From JAIEOG01 sp964519985 (lineage in GTDB: Bacteria > Bdellovibrionota > FAC87 > UBA2466): DNA of 64,000 bases. The stretch lies in assembly GCA_964519985.1 (NCBI GenBank), contig CAZFMF010000007.1:1-64000 (forward strand). Direction: 5' to 3'. Positions 32,579-39,888 of this stretch are shown in pieces (the stretch's first letter is position 1; every line of letters starts with the position of its first letter). A program made the position numbers and the translations under genes. Below the pieces are notes generated by a model. The model did not search any database. It was not told the origin of the DNA and saw only the letters and a list, made by a program, of their open reading frames with translations.

Positions 32579-33628
32579 ATGAACTCGTTTTCTCAAAATT
32601 ACGTTAATGCACTTCGGTTTCATCCAAGTACCACCTGGTATCTCTCACAGTGTGCAGAGGCTCGGGGCATGCAAGAACTGTGGAACAGAGCTCGCCCCCA
32701 AGTACTGAAGAAACTCAGGGAATCCGCCATTGTTCAAAGTGCAGAATCTTCCAATCGAATCGAAGGGGTTGAGGTAGACAAGGAGCGCTTGCTCCCACTC
32801 GTACTAGGGGGCGCCCGTCCAAGAGATCGTTCAGAAGAAGAAATTGCAGGCTACCGAAAGGCCCTGAACTTCATTCATAAGAAATTCGACAAAATTACTA
32901 TCACTCCCGACACCATCTTAACTATTCACGAATATGCTCAGGGAGGGATGATATCCGACGCCGGCAAGTGGAAAACTAAAGACAACGGCATTATCGAAAT
33001 CTCTCCTCAAGGAAATCGAAGAGTGCGATTTAAGCCCGTTCCCGCTGCTCAAACCCCCAAGGCGATGGAACAACTTTGCCTTGGTTACGCTGATATCAAT
33101 GGAAATTCAAAGCTTCCAGAATTGATCTGCGTAGGTTCATTTATTTTTGATTTTCTTTGCATTCATCCTTTTCGGGACGGAAATGGGCGCGTTTCTCGCC
33201 TTTTAACTCTCCTGCTTCTTTATCAGCACGGTTTTGAAGTGGGGAAATATATAAGTTTAGAAAGGCTTATCGAAAATTCGAAGGAAGACTACTATCGAGT
33301 GCTTGGCGAAAGTTCCAGCGGTTGGCACGACTGCAAGCACGACCTGCTCCCATGGTGGAATTACTTTTTAACAATACTGAAATCCGCTTATCAAGAACTC
33401 AAAGATCGAGTGGAATTAACCTTAGAGGGCGATAACCAGAGTGCTGTCATTCGGCAAATTGCACTCTCTCTGAAAACCCCTTTTGGGGTTTCTGAAATCC
33501 AAAATCTTTTGCCTACGATGGGACGAGAATTAATTAAAAAAGTGTTATTCAAGCTTCGAGATGAGAAAGAAATTGCCTTAACCGGAAAAGGCCGGGGCGC
33601 AAAGTGGGAAGTTGTAAGAAGGAAATGA
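32579..33628 (+). CDS. Fic-domain protein (AMP transferase) with N-terminal inhibitory motif
   Basis: The 349-residue product has the full Fic motif HPFRDGNGRVSR (His196) after the flap region DAGKWKTKDNGIIEI. The N-terminal SNRIEG (58-63) fits the inhibitory S/T-x-x-x-E-G/N helix of class II Fic proteins, so activity should be self-restrained. The C-terminus (about 285-345) is a winged-helix-like segment (KTPFGVSEIQNLLP...KGRGAKWEVV). Fic proteins transfer AMP or other NMPs to a hydroxyl of target proteins. The gene is clearly richer in A/T than the chromosomal genes around it and lies inside the tRNA-bounded insert, so it was probably acquired. Confidence 0.93.
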   Translation: MNSFSQNYVNALRFHPSTTWYLSQCAEARGMQELWNRARPQVLKKLRESAIVQSAESSNRIEGVEVDKERLLPLVLGGARPRDRSEEEIAGYRKALNFIHKKFDKITITPDTILTIHEYAQGGMISDAGKWKTKDNGIIEISPQGNRRVRFKPVPAAQTPKAMEQLCLGYADINGNSKLPELICVGSFIFDFLCIHPFRDGNGRVSRLLTLLLLYQHGFEVGKYISLERLIENSKEDYYRVLGESSSGWHDCKHDLLPWWNYFLTILKSAYQELKDRVELTLEGDNQSAVIRQIALSLKTPFGVSEIQNLLPTMGRELIKKVLFKLRDEKEIALTGKGRGAKWEVVRRK

Positions 33629-33718
33629 CTTAAGGGCCTAATACGTGGTTCTTTGGACAAGCCGCGCTTCCCGTAGATACTAGTCTGAGTGCCTTAGGTG
33701 AGATAACCTCTATGGACT

Positions 33719-33977
33719 ATGCCGAAAAAAAGTAAAACCCCATCCCTATCCAGTGTGGATGAATGGCTAAAAAAAGAAACACCTCACAAACGAGACGCAC
33801 TTGGGCAATGGAAAAATTCAGCTACGATTACCAGTGGGGATCTTTGCGGAAGCAATGCTTTGCGAAGCATATCAAAAAGGAAATCCAAAAGAAGAGCAGC
33901 GAAAGCTGGCTCGTTTTAAGACACACTTAGAACTTATCCGACGGGGTCAATATTCAGAATGCGGGAGGTTGTCGTGA
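33719..33977 (+). pseudogene. small island protein gene, frameshifted at a G run
   Basis: The ATG at 33719 begins MPKKSKTPSLSSVDEWLKK. The frame as read ends at 33919 after a Ser/Lys/Arg-rich tail. If one G is removed from GGGG at 33836-33839, the protein continues as GIFAEAMLCEAYQKGNPK and EEQRKLARFKTHLELIRRG to TGA at 33975-33977, about 85 residues. That end then overlaps the next gene by 4 bp (GTGA), as expected in a compact operon. Family unknown. Confidence 0.6.
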
Positions 33978-34138
33978 AAGCACAGGCATTAAGTTCAAAT
34001 CGTAAAGTCGAAATTATCGAGATTGGCCACGCCATGAATAAAGCCGGCTTGTCTAGCACGTTCATAGCTGCAGCGGTGGATACCGCTTTCAAATTTGAAG
34101 GGGTTTACGATCTCATGAAGATGTGGCGTGAGGAATAA
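33974..34138 (+). CDS. 54-residue protein of a compact three-gene set
   Basis: A GTG at 33974, after GGGAGG, opens a frame of 54 residues: MKAQALSSNRKVEIIEIG, HAMNKAGLSSTFIAAAVDTA, FKFEGVYDLMKMWREE. It is helical, with no membrane segment. It overlaps the upstream gene by 4 bp and the downstream HTH gene by 11 bp, which strongly supports translation. No family is recognised; a toxin, antitoxin or partner role is possible. Confidence 0.65.
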   Translation: MKAQALSSNRKVEIIEIGHAMNKAGLSSTFIAAAVDTAFKFEGVYDLMKMWREE

Positions 34139-34460
34139 AAAAGAGCGCGGAGAGATTGTCGCTGATATTCAGGACTTGATCGACGACTGCACTCAAAAGG
34201 AAAAGGTGGAGGGAGTTTACGTTCGTTTCGACGACTTAGATGCCATCGCTAAGGACATTCGTGCGTTTAAGGATAATCTGCGACTTATTGTTGATAGCAA
34301 GGGCGGAATTGGTCAATTAGCCGACCTAACTGGAATTCCCCAGCCTTCTCTCTCAAGATTTTTTGGTTCAGCTTCAATGCCCCGAAGGGCTACTCTGCTG
34401 AAAATTGCTAAGGCTCTTAAACTGAGCCAGGTACAGATCGCGACTGAATGGTCGCGCTAA
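34128..34460 (+). CDS. HTH (Cro/XRE-like) regulator
   Basis: The 110-residue product starts at GTG 34128, inside the end of the preceding gene. The N-terminal half is charged (GEIVADIQDLIDDCTQKEK). The C-terminal half is a helix-turn-helix of the antitoxin type: GGIGQLADLTGIPQPSLSRFFGSASMPRRATLLKIAKALKL. It is the last gene of the inserted segment and ends 66 bp from the tRNA-Leu gene. It could regulate the three-gene set or act as an antitoxin. Confidence 0.8.
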   Translation: MRNKKERGEIVADIQDLIDDCTQKEKVEGVYVRFDDLDAIAKDIRAFKDNLRLIVDSKGGIGQLADLTGIPQPSLSRFFGSASMPRRATLLKIAKALKLSQVQIATEWSR

Positions 34461-34526
34461 CAGAAGCCTACGCTTAAACTGAGCTCTCAAATACTCGAAG
34501 CCGGAGCAACCAAAACTGAATTAGGA

Positions 34527-34611
34527 TGGTGCGGTCGGAGAGACTCGAACTCTCACGTCTTTCGACACATGCACCTCAAACATGCGTGTCTACCAATTCC
34601 ACCACGACCGC
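34527..34611 (-). tRNA. tRNA-Leu (anticodon GAG), CCA encoded
   Basis: On the minus strand GCGGTCG pairs with CGACCGC in the acceptor. GGTAGAC marks the D arm, TTTGAGGTG carries anticodon GAG, a long variable arm (GTCGAAAGAC) follows, and TTCGAGT lies in the T loop. Discriminator A and CCA are encoded. It lies 20 bp after secG, an order also known in Escherichia coli (secG-leuU). Its 3' end is the core of the 19-bp direct repeat that bounds the insert. Confidence 0.94.
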
Positions 34612-34630
34612 GTCTGTAAAAATAAAATCG

Positions 34631-34972
34631 CTATTGCTTCGCTTCGCCTTTCGTCTCAGCTTTCGCCGGCTCTTCCTTTTTCGGTTCCGCCGCTTTAGGC
34701 GCCTCGATCGGCGCCGCGGTTTCACTGTCACTGATCACGCTGCGCGTGTGCTCCTGAATGCGAGAGCGAGTGAGAAAAAAGCTGGTCAAAAGAAAACCGA
34801 TCGCAACGACCGTCGTCGTCTTGGTCAGAAAATTCCCGGCGCCTTTGCTGCCGAAGATGCTCTGACTCGAGCTCCCGAAGCCGATCCCCGCATCCCCTTT
34901 TCCGGGCTGCAACAAGATCACGACCACCAGGAAGACACAGATGAGAGCGTGAATGATGATAAAAACTGTCAC
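34631..34972 (-). CDS. secG: preprotein translocase subunit SecG
   Basis: The 113-residue product has two membrane helices (about 2-20 and 55-72) separated by the SecG loop with VILLQPGKGDAGIGFGSSSQSIFGSKGAGNFLTKTT. The C-terminal tail beyond 75 is Ala/Glu/Lys/Pro-rich and disordered, a common extension in this family. It assists the SecYEG channel in the inner membrane. It follows tpiA by 14 bp and precedes tRNA-Leu. Confidence 0.95.
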   Translation of the reverse strand: MTVFIIIHALICVFLVVVILLQPGKGDAGIGFGSSSQSIFGSKGAGNFLTKTTTVVAIGFLLTSFFLTRSRIQEHTRSVISDSETAAPIEAPKAAEPKKEEPAKAETKGEAKQ

Positions 34973-34986
34973 TAATCGACCCCTGT

Positions 34987-35757
34987 TTAAGCTTGAGACC
35001 TTACCCCATTCCGTACCAGTTCGGCAAACGCCATTGGATTCAGACTGGCGCCCCCCACCAATAGGCCGTCCACGTCCTTTTGGGCCATGAGCGCGGCGGC
35101 ATTATCGGGCTTAGCGCTACCGCCGTAAAGGATACGAATGCTCTCGCTCGCCGCCGCGGCAAAACGATCGTGCATCCACTGTCGGATGAAGGCGTGCGCC
35201 TCCTGCGCTTGTTGCGGACTCGCGGTTTCCCCCGTGCCGATCGCCCAAACCGGTTCGTAGGCCAAGACAAACCGATCGAGAGCGCCTTCGACCACGCCCT
35301 TCAAAATCGCCAGTTGCTCTTCGAGCACCGTAAACGTTTTACCTTCCTTGCGGTCCACTAGACGTTCGCCAACACAAAGGATGGGGGCAAGCCCCGCCTC
35401 CAGCGCCGCTTTCATCCGCGCCTGAATCAAATGGGAATCTTCGTGATAGACCCAGCGGCGTTCCGAATGACCGAGGATCACCCATTGCACACCCAACGCG
35501 TGCAAAGCGACCGGGGAGTTTTCGCCGGTATAAGCGCCCCACGCCGTCTGCCCGCAATTCTGGGCCGCGACACCCACGGAAGTTCCTTTCAACGCCGCTG
35601 CCGCCTGAGCCAGCTGAATGGCTTGCGGCGCCAGTGCGACATGCGCACGCGCGGGAACGACATCGCGCAACGACCCCGGAAACGTGCGAAAAAACCCGTC
35701 CGCCTCCGTGGCGGTTTGATTCATCTTCCAATTGGCGACGAACAGCGGGGTTCTCAT
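34987..35757 (-). CDS. tpiA: triose-phosphate isomerase
   Basis: The product is 256 residues from the ATG at 35757, giving the standard MRTPLFVANWKMN start. Catalytic elements are visible: Lys in NWKMN, His in LGHSERR, Glu in AYEPVWAIGTG, and the phosphate loop ILYGGSAKPDNA followed by GLLVGGASL. It interconverts dihydroxyacetone phosphate and glyceraldehyde 3-phosphate. It overlaps pgk by 4 bp. Confidence 0.97.
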   Translation of the reverse strand: MRTPLFVANWKMNQTATEADGFFRTFPGSLRDVVPARAHVALAPQAIQLAQAAAALKGTSVGVAAQNCGQTAWGAYTGENSPVALHALGVQWVILGHSERRWVYHEDSHLIQARMKAALEAGLAPILCVGERLVDRKEGKTFTVLEEQLAILKGVVEGALDRFVLAYEPVWAIGTGETASPQQAQEAHAFIRQWMHDRFAAAASESIRILYGGSAKPDNAAALMAQKDVDGLLVGGASLNPMAFAELVRNGVRSQA

Positions 35758-36992
35758 TCGCCGGCTTCCTCGTCCCATTGCGGTTCGGCGCGCACCACCG
35801 TTTCAATCGCTTTGAGACCGGGCAGTTCCTTTCCTTCCAAGAACTCTAAGGTCGCGCCCCCGCCGGTGCTGATGAAATCAAACTGGTCCTGACACCCTGC
35901 CGCTTCGATCGCTGCGGCCGAGTCGCCCCCGCCGGCGAGCTTGCGCGCCGAGGTGGCCGCAATCCGCTTGGCCAACTCGAAGGTCCCCTTCGAAAACTCC
36001 GGAGTTTCGAACACCCCCATCGGGCCATTCCAGAAGATCGTTTCGGCGCCTTGCAACGCCTGGCCAAACCGCTCGATCGACTTCGGCCCGATGTCGACGG
36101 CCATCTGGTCACGCGGAATCACCGCGTCTTCGGTTAACCGGGCGCCCTTGGTGTCTTCCAGCCCCGAGGTTACAAGGTGATCGACCGGCAGCACCAGCTT
36201 TACGTCGCGGGCGTCAGCCGCTTTGATTAATTTGTGGGCGAGTTTCACCTGCTCCTCTTGGCAGTAACTCTTGCCCACTTCGACGCCCAGCGCCCTTAAG
36301 AACGCATAAGCCATCGCGCCGCCCACAAGCACTTTGTCGACTTTCGGCATGAATTGCTCGAGGACGCCGATCTTGTCCGAAACCTTCGCGCCCCCCATGA
36401 TCAAGACGAAGGGTCGCTGGGGGTTGGCCCGCAATGGCTCGAGGTATTCGAGTTCTTTTTGAACGAGCAGGCCGATGCCCCGCTCCGCAATCAGTTTCGG
36501 CAGCGCCGACGTCGAAGCGTGGGCGCGGTGTAAAGATCCGAAGGCATCGGTGACGTAGGCGTCGCAAAGTTCAGAAAGCTTGACTGCGAAATCGTGGGAA
36601 TTGTCCTCCTCTTCCGGACGAAAGCGCAGATTTTCGAGCAAGAGGACATCGCCGTTGCGCACCCTTTGCGACAGGCCGCGCGCTCCATCACCGATGCAGG
36701 AGTCGGTGAGGATCACATCCCGCTCCAGGTATTCGCTGAGTTTCTTGCCCACCGGTTCCAAACTGTACTTCGGATTAGGCACCCCCTTCGGACGCCCCAA
36801 GTGCGAGGCCAGAATTACCCGCGCCCCCTGCGACATGAGCAACCGAATCGTCGGTAACGCACCCTCAATTCGGGTGGGGTCGGTCACGACCCATTCTCCG
36901 CCCGCTTCCTTCAAGGGGACATTAAAGTCCACGCGCAGAAAGACCCGCTTTCCTTTCAGGGACATTTCCTGGATGCGGACTTTCTGTTTCAT
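35754..36992 (-). CDS. pgk: phosphoglycerate kinase
   Basis: The 412-residue product has the N-terminal signature KGKRVFLRVDFNVPL, the substrate-binding ASHLGRPKG, LENLRFRPEE, the hinge VLIMGGAKVSDKIGVLEQF, and the C-terminal nucleotide loop FISTGGGATLEFLEGKELPG. It makes ATP from 1,3-bisphosphoglycerate. AAGGCGGGT precedes the ATG, only 7 bp after gap, so it is the second gene of the glycolytic operon. Confidence 0.97.
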   Translation of the reverse strand: MKQKVRIQEMSLKGKRVFLRVDFNVPLKEAGGEWVVTDPTRIEGALPTIRLLMSQGARVILASHLGRPKGVPNPKYSLEPVGKKLSEYLERDVILTDSCIGDGARGLSQRVRNGDVLLLENLRFRPEEEDNSHDFAVKLSELCDAYVTDAFGSLHRAHASTSALPKLIAERGIGLLVQKELEYLEPLRANPQRPFVLIMGGAKVSDKIGVLEQFMPKVDKVLVGGAMAYAFLRALGVEVGKSYCQEEQVKLAHKLIKAADARDVKLVLPVDHLVTSGLEDTKGARLTEDAVIPRDQMAVDIGPKSIERFGQALQGAETIFWNGPMGVFETPEFSKGTFELAKRIAATSARKLAGGGDSAAAIEAAGCQDQFDFISTGGGATLEFLEGKELPGLKAIETVVRAEPQWDEEAGE

Positions 36993-36999
36993 ACCCGCC

Positions 37000-38016
37000 T
37001 TAGATTTTCGAACCGACCCAAGAAGCCAAATCCAACATGCGACGCGTGAAGCCAGTTTCGTTGTCGTACCAGCTCAGGACCTTCACCATGGTGCCGTCGA
37101 TCACCATCGTGCAAGGGGCGTCGATATTGGAGGAGATGGTGCTGCCATTGAAGTCGGTCGAAACCAGTTCCGCCTTCGTCACACCCAGGATGCCTTTCAA
37201 CGGGCCTTCGGCGGCGCGAGTCAAAGCGTCATTCACTTCCTCGACCGAAGTGGGGCGCCCGACGTCGGCTACTAGGTCAACGAGCGAAACGTTGGGCGTC
37301 GGTACCCGGACCGAAATTCCCGTCAGTTTGCCTTTGAGTTCCGGAATCACGAGCGAAACGGCTTTCGCCGCCCCCGTACTCGTCGGGATCATATTGAGCG
37401 CGCCCGCACGCATGCGGCGGAAATCGGAGTGGCCGAGATCCAAAATGCGCTGGTCATTAGTATAGGAGTGAATGGTCGTCATCAGACCGCGGGTGATCTT
37501 GAAATTGTCGTGCAGGACCTTGGCCACGGGGGCCAAGCAATTGGTGGTGCAGCTGGCGTTCGAGACCACATCGTGGGTGTCTGGGTTGTAGGACTCGTGA
37601 TTGATTCCGTAAACGAAGGTGGGGACCTTGTCATTGGGGTCCTTAGTCGGCGCCGATAGGATGACCTTCTTTGCGCCGGCTTTAATATGCTTTTGGCCGC
37701 CTTCCTGCGTCAGGAAAACGCCCGTGCATTCAAAAACCACATCGACGCCGAGCTGTTTCCACGGGATTTCCACCGGATCGCGTTGGCTGAAGACCGGGAT
37801 CTTGGCGCCGTCGACACTCAGGGCGCTGCCATCGACGGAAACTTTGGGGGCCCAGGGGCCGTGGACGGAGTCGTACTTAATGAGGTGGGCGTTTTGCGGG
37901 AGCGGCGTGAGATCGTTAATACCGACCAGTTCGAACTGCTTGTCTTCCCACAATAGCCGCATGGCCATGCGACCGATCCGACCAAACCCATTGATGCCAA
38001 CGCGCAACTTTTTCAT
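37000..38016 (-). CDS. gap: glyceraldehyde-3-phosphate dehydrogenase
   Basis: The product is 338 residues from the ATG at 38016 (AGGAAGG upstream); the longer frame is not coding. It has VGINGFGRIGR for NAD, an Asp after the second strand (GINDLTPL) that favours NAD, the active site SNASCTTNCLAP and the C-terminal SWYDNETGFTRRMLDL. It is the first gene of gap-pgk-tpiA-secG. Confidence 0.97.
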   Translation of the reverse strand: MKKLRVGINGFGRIGRMAMRLLWEDKQFELVGINDLTPLPQNAHLIKYDSVHGPWAPKVSVDGSALSVDGAKIPVFSQRDPVEIPWKQLGVDVVFECTGVFLTQEGGQKHIKAGAKKVILSAPTKDPNDKVPTFVYGINHESYNPDTHDVVSNASCTTNCLAPVAKVLHDNFKITRGLMTTIHSYTNDQRILDLGHSDFRRMRAGALNMIPTSTGAAKAVSLVIPELKGKLTGISVRVPTPNVSLVDLVADVGRPTSVEEVNDALTRAAEGPLKGILGVTKAELVSTDFNGSTISSNIDAPCTMVIDGTMVKVLSWYDNETGFTRRMLDLASWVGSKI

Positions 38017-38052
38017 AGACCTTCCTAACCTTTGTTCTCGAACCGCCCAGGT

Positions 38053-38079
38053 TGTATAGCCAAAGGTCCGACCCTTCAA
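38053..38079 (-). promoter_or_regulatory. possible promoter of the gap operon
   Basis: On the minus strand TATACA (complement of 38053-38058) lies 36 bp before the gap ATG, preceded by TTGAAG (complement of 38074-38079). The spacer is 15 bp, shorter than ideal, so the pair is tentative. Confidence 0.35.
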
Positions 38080-38125
38080 GGCCTGTTTGACTTTCGGGGG
38101 TGCGGAACGTAAAAGCCCAGGCCTG

Positions 38126-39100
38126 ATGTCGCAGCCCTCCGCTCCCACCAAACAGTGCTTTATCGCCGATTTGAAACCGCAAGATTCGGTCCGTTCCACC
38201 TTCTTGGTGAAGAGCAAAGGGGTGATGCAAGCGCGCAACGGCAAACCTTATTTGGCGATGATTCTCGGCGACTGTACGGGTTCGGTGGACACGCGCGTTT
38301 GGACCGATGACGCCGTTCAACTTTCGGAACAGTTTGTCGAGGGCGATGTGATCGCGATCGCCGGACGGGCCCAGTGGTTTCAGAACCGGCTCCAGCTCGT
38401 TGTCGACAATCTCGTTCCGGTGGAAGGCCCGGTCGCCATGGGCGACTACCTGCCGCGGGCCGACATGGACTCGCAGGCCAAGTACGAGGAGTTGAAGGCG
38501 ACTTTTGCCGGACTGGAATGCTCCTGGACCCGGAAGCTGGCCACGGCGCTTTTGAACCATCCCGAAGTGGCGTCGCGCTACCCGCTCTGCCCCGCGGCGA
38601 AAACGATCCACCACGCTTACTTGGGCGGGCTGCTGGTGCATTCATTGCAACTGACGAAACTCGTGGATGCCGTGTTGCCCTACTACCCGCGTTTGAATCG
38701 CAACATCTTGATGTTTGGCGCGGCCTTTCATGATTTCGGCAAGGTCTTCGAGCTCTCCTACGATGGAACCTTCGGCTATACCGACGAAGGGCGACTCGTC
38801 GGCCACATCACGATCGGGACGGTTTTGATCGACCGCGAGATCCGCAAGATCCCCGACTTTCCGGAAGAACTCGAATGGCAGCTCAAGCATATGGTCTTGA
38901 GCCACCACGGCCGGTTGGAATACGGATCCCCGGTTCGGCCGCAGACATTAGAGGCACAGCTCATGCATCATCTAGATGACATGGATTCCAAGCTGAACAG
39001 TATTCAAGAACTCATGGACGCGGATCGCGGCACGGCCCGCTGGACGCCGATGCACAAGGCCTACGAATCGGCCTATTTCAAACCGAAAGAAACGAAATGA
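38126..39100 (+). CDS. YhaM-like OB-fold/HD-domain exonuclease
   Basis: The product is 324 residues from the ATG at 38126. Residues of about 5-105 form an OB fold (VRSTFLVKSKGVMQARNGKPYLAMILGD...WFQNRLQLVVDNL). An HD domain follows: HHAYLGGLLVHSLQLTKL, MFGAAFHDFGKVFEL, LSHHGRLEYGSP and LMHHLDDMDSKL give the full His/Asp metal set. This matches the 3'-5' exoribonuclease YhaM/CBF1 family. It overlaps the phosphatase gene by 4 bp. Confidence 0.9.
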   Translation: MSQPSAPTKQCFIADLKPQDSVRSTFLVKSKGVMQARNGKPYLAMILGDCTGSVDTRVWTDDAVQLSEQFVEGDVIAIAGRAQWFQNRLQLVVDNLVPVEGPVAMGDYLPRADMDSQAKYEELKATFAGLECSWTRKLATALLNHPEVASRYPLCPAAKTIHHAYLGGLLVHSLQLTKLVDAVLPYYPRLNRNILMFGAAFHDFGKVFELSYDGTFGYTDEGRLVGHITIGTVLIDREIRKIPDFPEELEWQLKHMVLSHHGRLEYGSPVRPQTLEAQLMHHLDDMDSKLNSIQELMDADRGTARWTPMHKAYESAYFKPKETK

Positions 39101-39858
39101 CCCCGTACGGCGATATCCTCGAAGAAGCCGCCGAGATCGTGGAGCACGGCTCGCGGATTGCGCTTTCCTATTTCCGGCAACCGCTGCTCGTCGAACGCAA
39201 GGCCGATGGCAGTCCGGTCACGATGGCGGACAAGAAGACGGAAGAATTCTTAAGAACCGAACTCTCGGCCGCGTTTCCCGACCATGGGATCGTCGGCGAA
39301 GAATTTGGTGAGGAGTCGGCGACACGCCAGTTTGTTTGGACTATCGATCCGATCGACGGCACCCGGAGCTTCGTCCGCGGCATTCCGCTTTTTGGAACGC
39401 TGGTCGCGCTATTGGAGCACGGAGAACCCGTGCTTGGCATCGCCTGCCTTCCCGCCCTTGATGAGACCTACCTAGCGGCTAAAGGCATGGGGGCGTTTTG
39501 CGACGGGATGCCGTTGCATGTTTCGCAAACGCAGAGTTTGGAAGAAGCGTTCGTTTGTTGCGGGGACTCCTCCGCGTTTGAAAACGCCGGTAAGAGCGGG
39601 TATCAGCAGGCGCTGCTGAAACAATCCCACCTGGTGCGGGGCTATAGCGATTGCTTCGGCCACACGATGGTCCTGCGCGGGGCGGTCGATGCGATGGTCG
39701 ATCCCATGGTGTCCATCTGGGACATCGCACCGCTGATCTGCCTGATCCAGGAAGCCGGGGGAACCTACTTCGGTTTTGACGGGACCACGTCGCTCGCGAA
39801 TAAGAGCTTCATCACTTGCGGCTCCGCGCTCAAAGCGCCCTTGCTCGCTCTGGGCTAG
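39097..39858 (+). CDS. hisN: inositol-monophosphatase-family phosphatase, HisN type
   Basis: The 253-residue product has DGSPVTMADKKTEE, IVGEEFGEE, WTIDPIDGTRSF (metal Asp residues) and VSIWDIAPLICLIQEAGG, the full Li-sensitive phosphatase set. GTRSFVRGIPLFGTLVAL and RGYSDCFGHTMVLRGAVDAMVDP match the histidinol-phosphatase HisN branch more than inositol-phosphate enzymes. Histidinol phosphate as substrate is family inference. Confidence 0.85.
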   Translation: MTPYGDILEEAAEIVEHGSRIALSYFRQPLLVERKADGSPVTMADKKTEEFLRTELSAAFPDHGIVGEEFGEESATRQFVWTIDPIDGTRSFVRGIPLFGTLVALLEHGEPVLGIACLPALDETYLAAKGMGAFCDGMPLHVSQTQSLEEAFVCCGDSSAFENAGKSGYQQALLKQSHLVRGYSDCFGHTMVLRGAVDAMVDPMVSIWDIAPLICLIQEAGGTYFGFDGTTSLANKSFITCGSALKAPLLALG

Positions 39859-39875
39859 GAACGCCGCCGATGCGG

Positions 39876-39888
39876 TATAATAGACCGC
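39876..39888 (+). promoter_or_regulatory. -10 box of a leaderless promoter (first paralogue)
   Basis: TATAAT at 39876-39881 is followed by 7 nt and the ATG at 39889. No Shine-Dalgarno fits in between. It lies 18 bp after the stop of the phosphatase gene. Confidence 0.65.

Noticed and set aside
29876..34612. Possible complete prophage or integrative element
   Set aside because: No integrase, transposase, replication or structural genes are present; only small toxin-antitoxin, RadC and Fic genes.
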